Positions 63,803 through 64,000 of a DNA stretch of 64,000 nucleotides are shown here, piece after piece. Position numbers and translations under genes: made by a program. The stretch comes from Sipunculus nudus. Taxonomy: Eukaryota > Annelida > Sipuncula > Golfingiida > Sipunculidae. Each line of letters begins with the position of its first letter. The first letter of the stretch is position 1. The notes under the pieces were generated by a model, which ran no database searches, was not told the DNA's origin, and saw only the letters and a list, made by a program, of their open reading frames with translations. Location: the NCBI GenBank assembly GCA_026874595.1, contig CM049309.1:22881033-22945032 (forward strand), written 5' to 3'.

Positions 63803-64000
63803 TTGTGGGTGAAATGATTGTTGAAGTAATGGTGGCAGTGCTGATTGTTCAGGAAGTGGTGCAGGTTACATCAATGAATCCAGTATTGTTCACAAAAACT
63901 GCAATAATGTCACCGATCATCAGCATGTTAATGATGCAATAATAAACTTTCAACCGAAGTAAAAGCACAGCAAGAAGACGAGATGCCAAGTCCGCCTAAC
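63803..64000 (+). CDS. Possible second exon with start codon of an unidentified gene, truncated by the window
   Basis: A candidate acceptor 'cttatattttag' ends at 63802. Sequence composition then changes. ATG at 63983 (preceded by ACGAG, A at -2) reads MPSPPN to the window end. An upstream frame from ~63830 (GGSADCSGSGAGYINES...) is open for ~43 codons but closes at TAA, so most of the exon would be 5' UTR. No identity can be assigned. Confidence 0.25.

Overview
The window looks like nuclear DNA of an invertebrate animal, most likely a mollusc and probably a bivalve. It is AT-rich. The main gene is split into 19 exons with GT/AG introns. The introns are packed with microsatellites, long C/G homopolymers, tRNA-derived SINEs, decayed LINEs, and a dispersed family that opens with an AGCTCAGCTGACT hairpin and closes with GACCCATGGGTC plus CTTGTT. 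From general knowledge, repeats of this style are common in bivalve genomes. The taxonomic call is an inference.

1-48 kb, plus strand: one complete gene for a type II membrane zinc aminopeptidase of family M1 (aminopeptidase N-like). I assembled 19 coding exons from 1419 to 48002. They join in phase into 990 codons, giving 989 residues. A short cytoplasmic tail and one membrane helix (about residues 65-88) are followed by a Pro/Thr stalk. The ectodomain carries GAMEN, HELAH with the downstream glutamate, the catalytic tyrosine, and a long ERAP1-C-type C-terminal region. The catalytic set is intact. A 3' UTR follows, possibly ending near 50.58 kb.

The most unusual structure is inside this gene. 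The 3' end of exon 8 together with its splice donor has been amplified into a 53-bp minisatellite with 26 extra donor sites. The 5' end of exon 10 together with its acceptor has been amplified into a ~103-bp minisatellite with 13 extra acceptor sites. The two arrays face each other across the short exon 9. A third minisatellite (~69 bp, 18 copies) fills the next intron. Other introns hold an 880-bp near-identical tandem duplication, a 279-bp satellite-like array nested in an older repeat, LINE and SINE remnants, and repeats that carry perfect nuclear-receptor-type motifs (IR3 and DR1).

48-64 kb: mostly intergenic and visibly richer in CpG than the aminopeptidase body. It contains a minus-strand, apparently intronless C2H2 zinc-finger ORF of ten fingers with decayed fingers at both ends (54.7-55.8 kb). 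It also has a CpG-rich short repeat, microsatellites, an LTR-like insertion with a TATA box, and a repeat array carrying CTCF-like motifs. At the right edge is a candidate promoter with two CRE sites (62.3 kb), a noncoding first exon, and a second exon with a start codon 18 bases before the window ends. That last gene is inferred from signals only.
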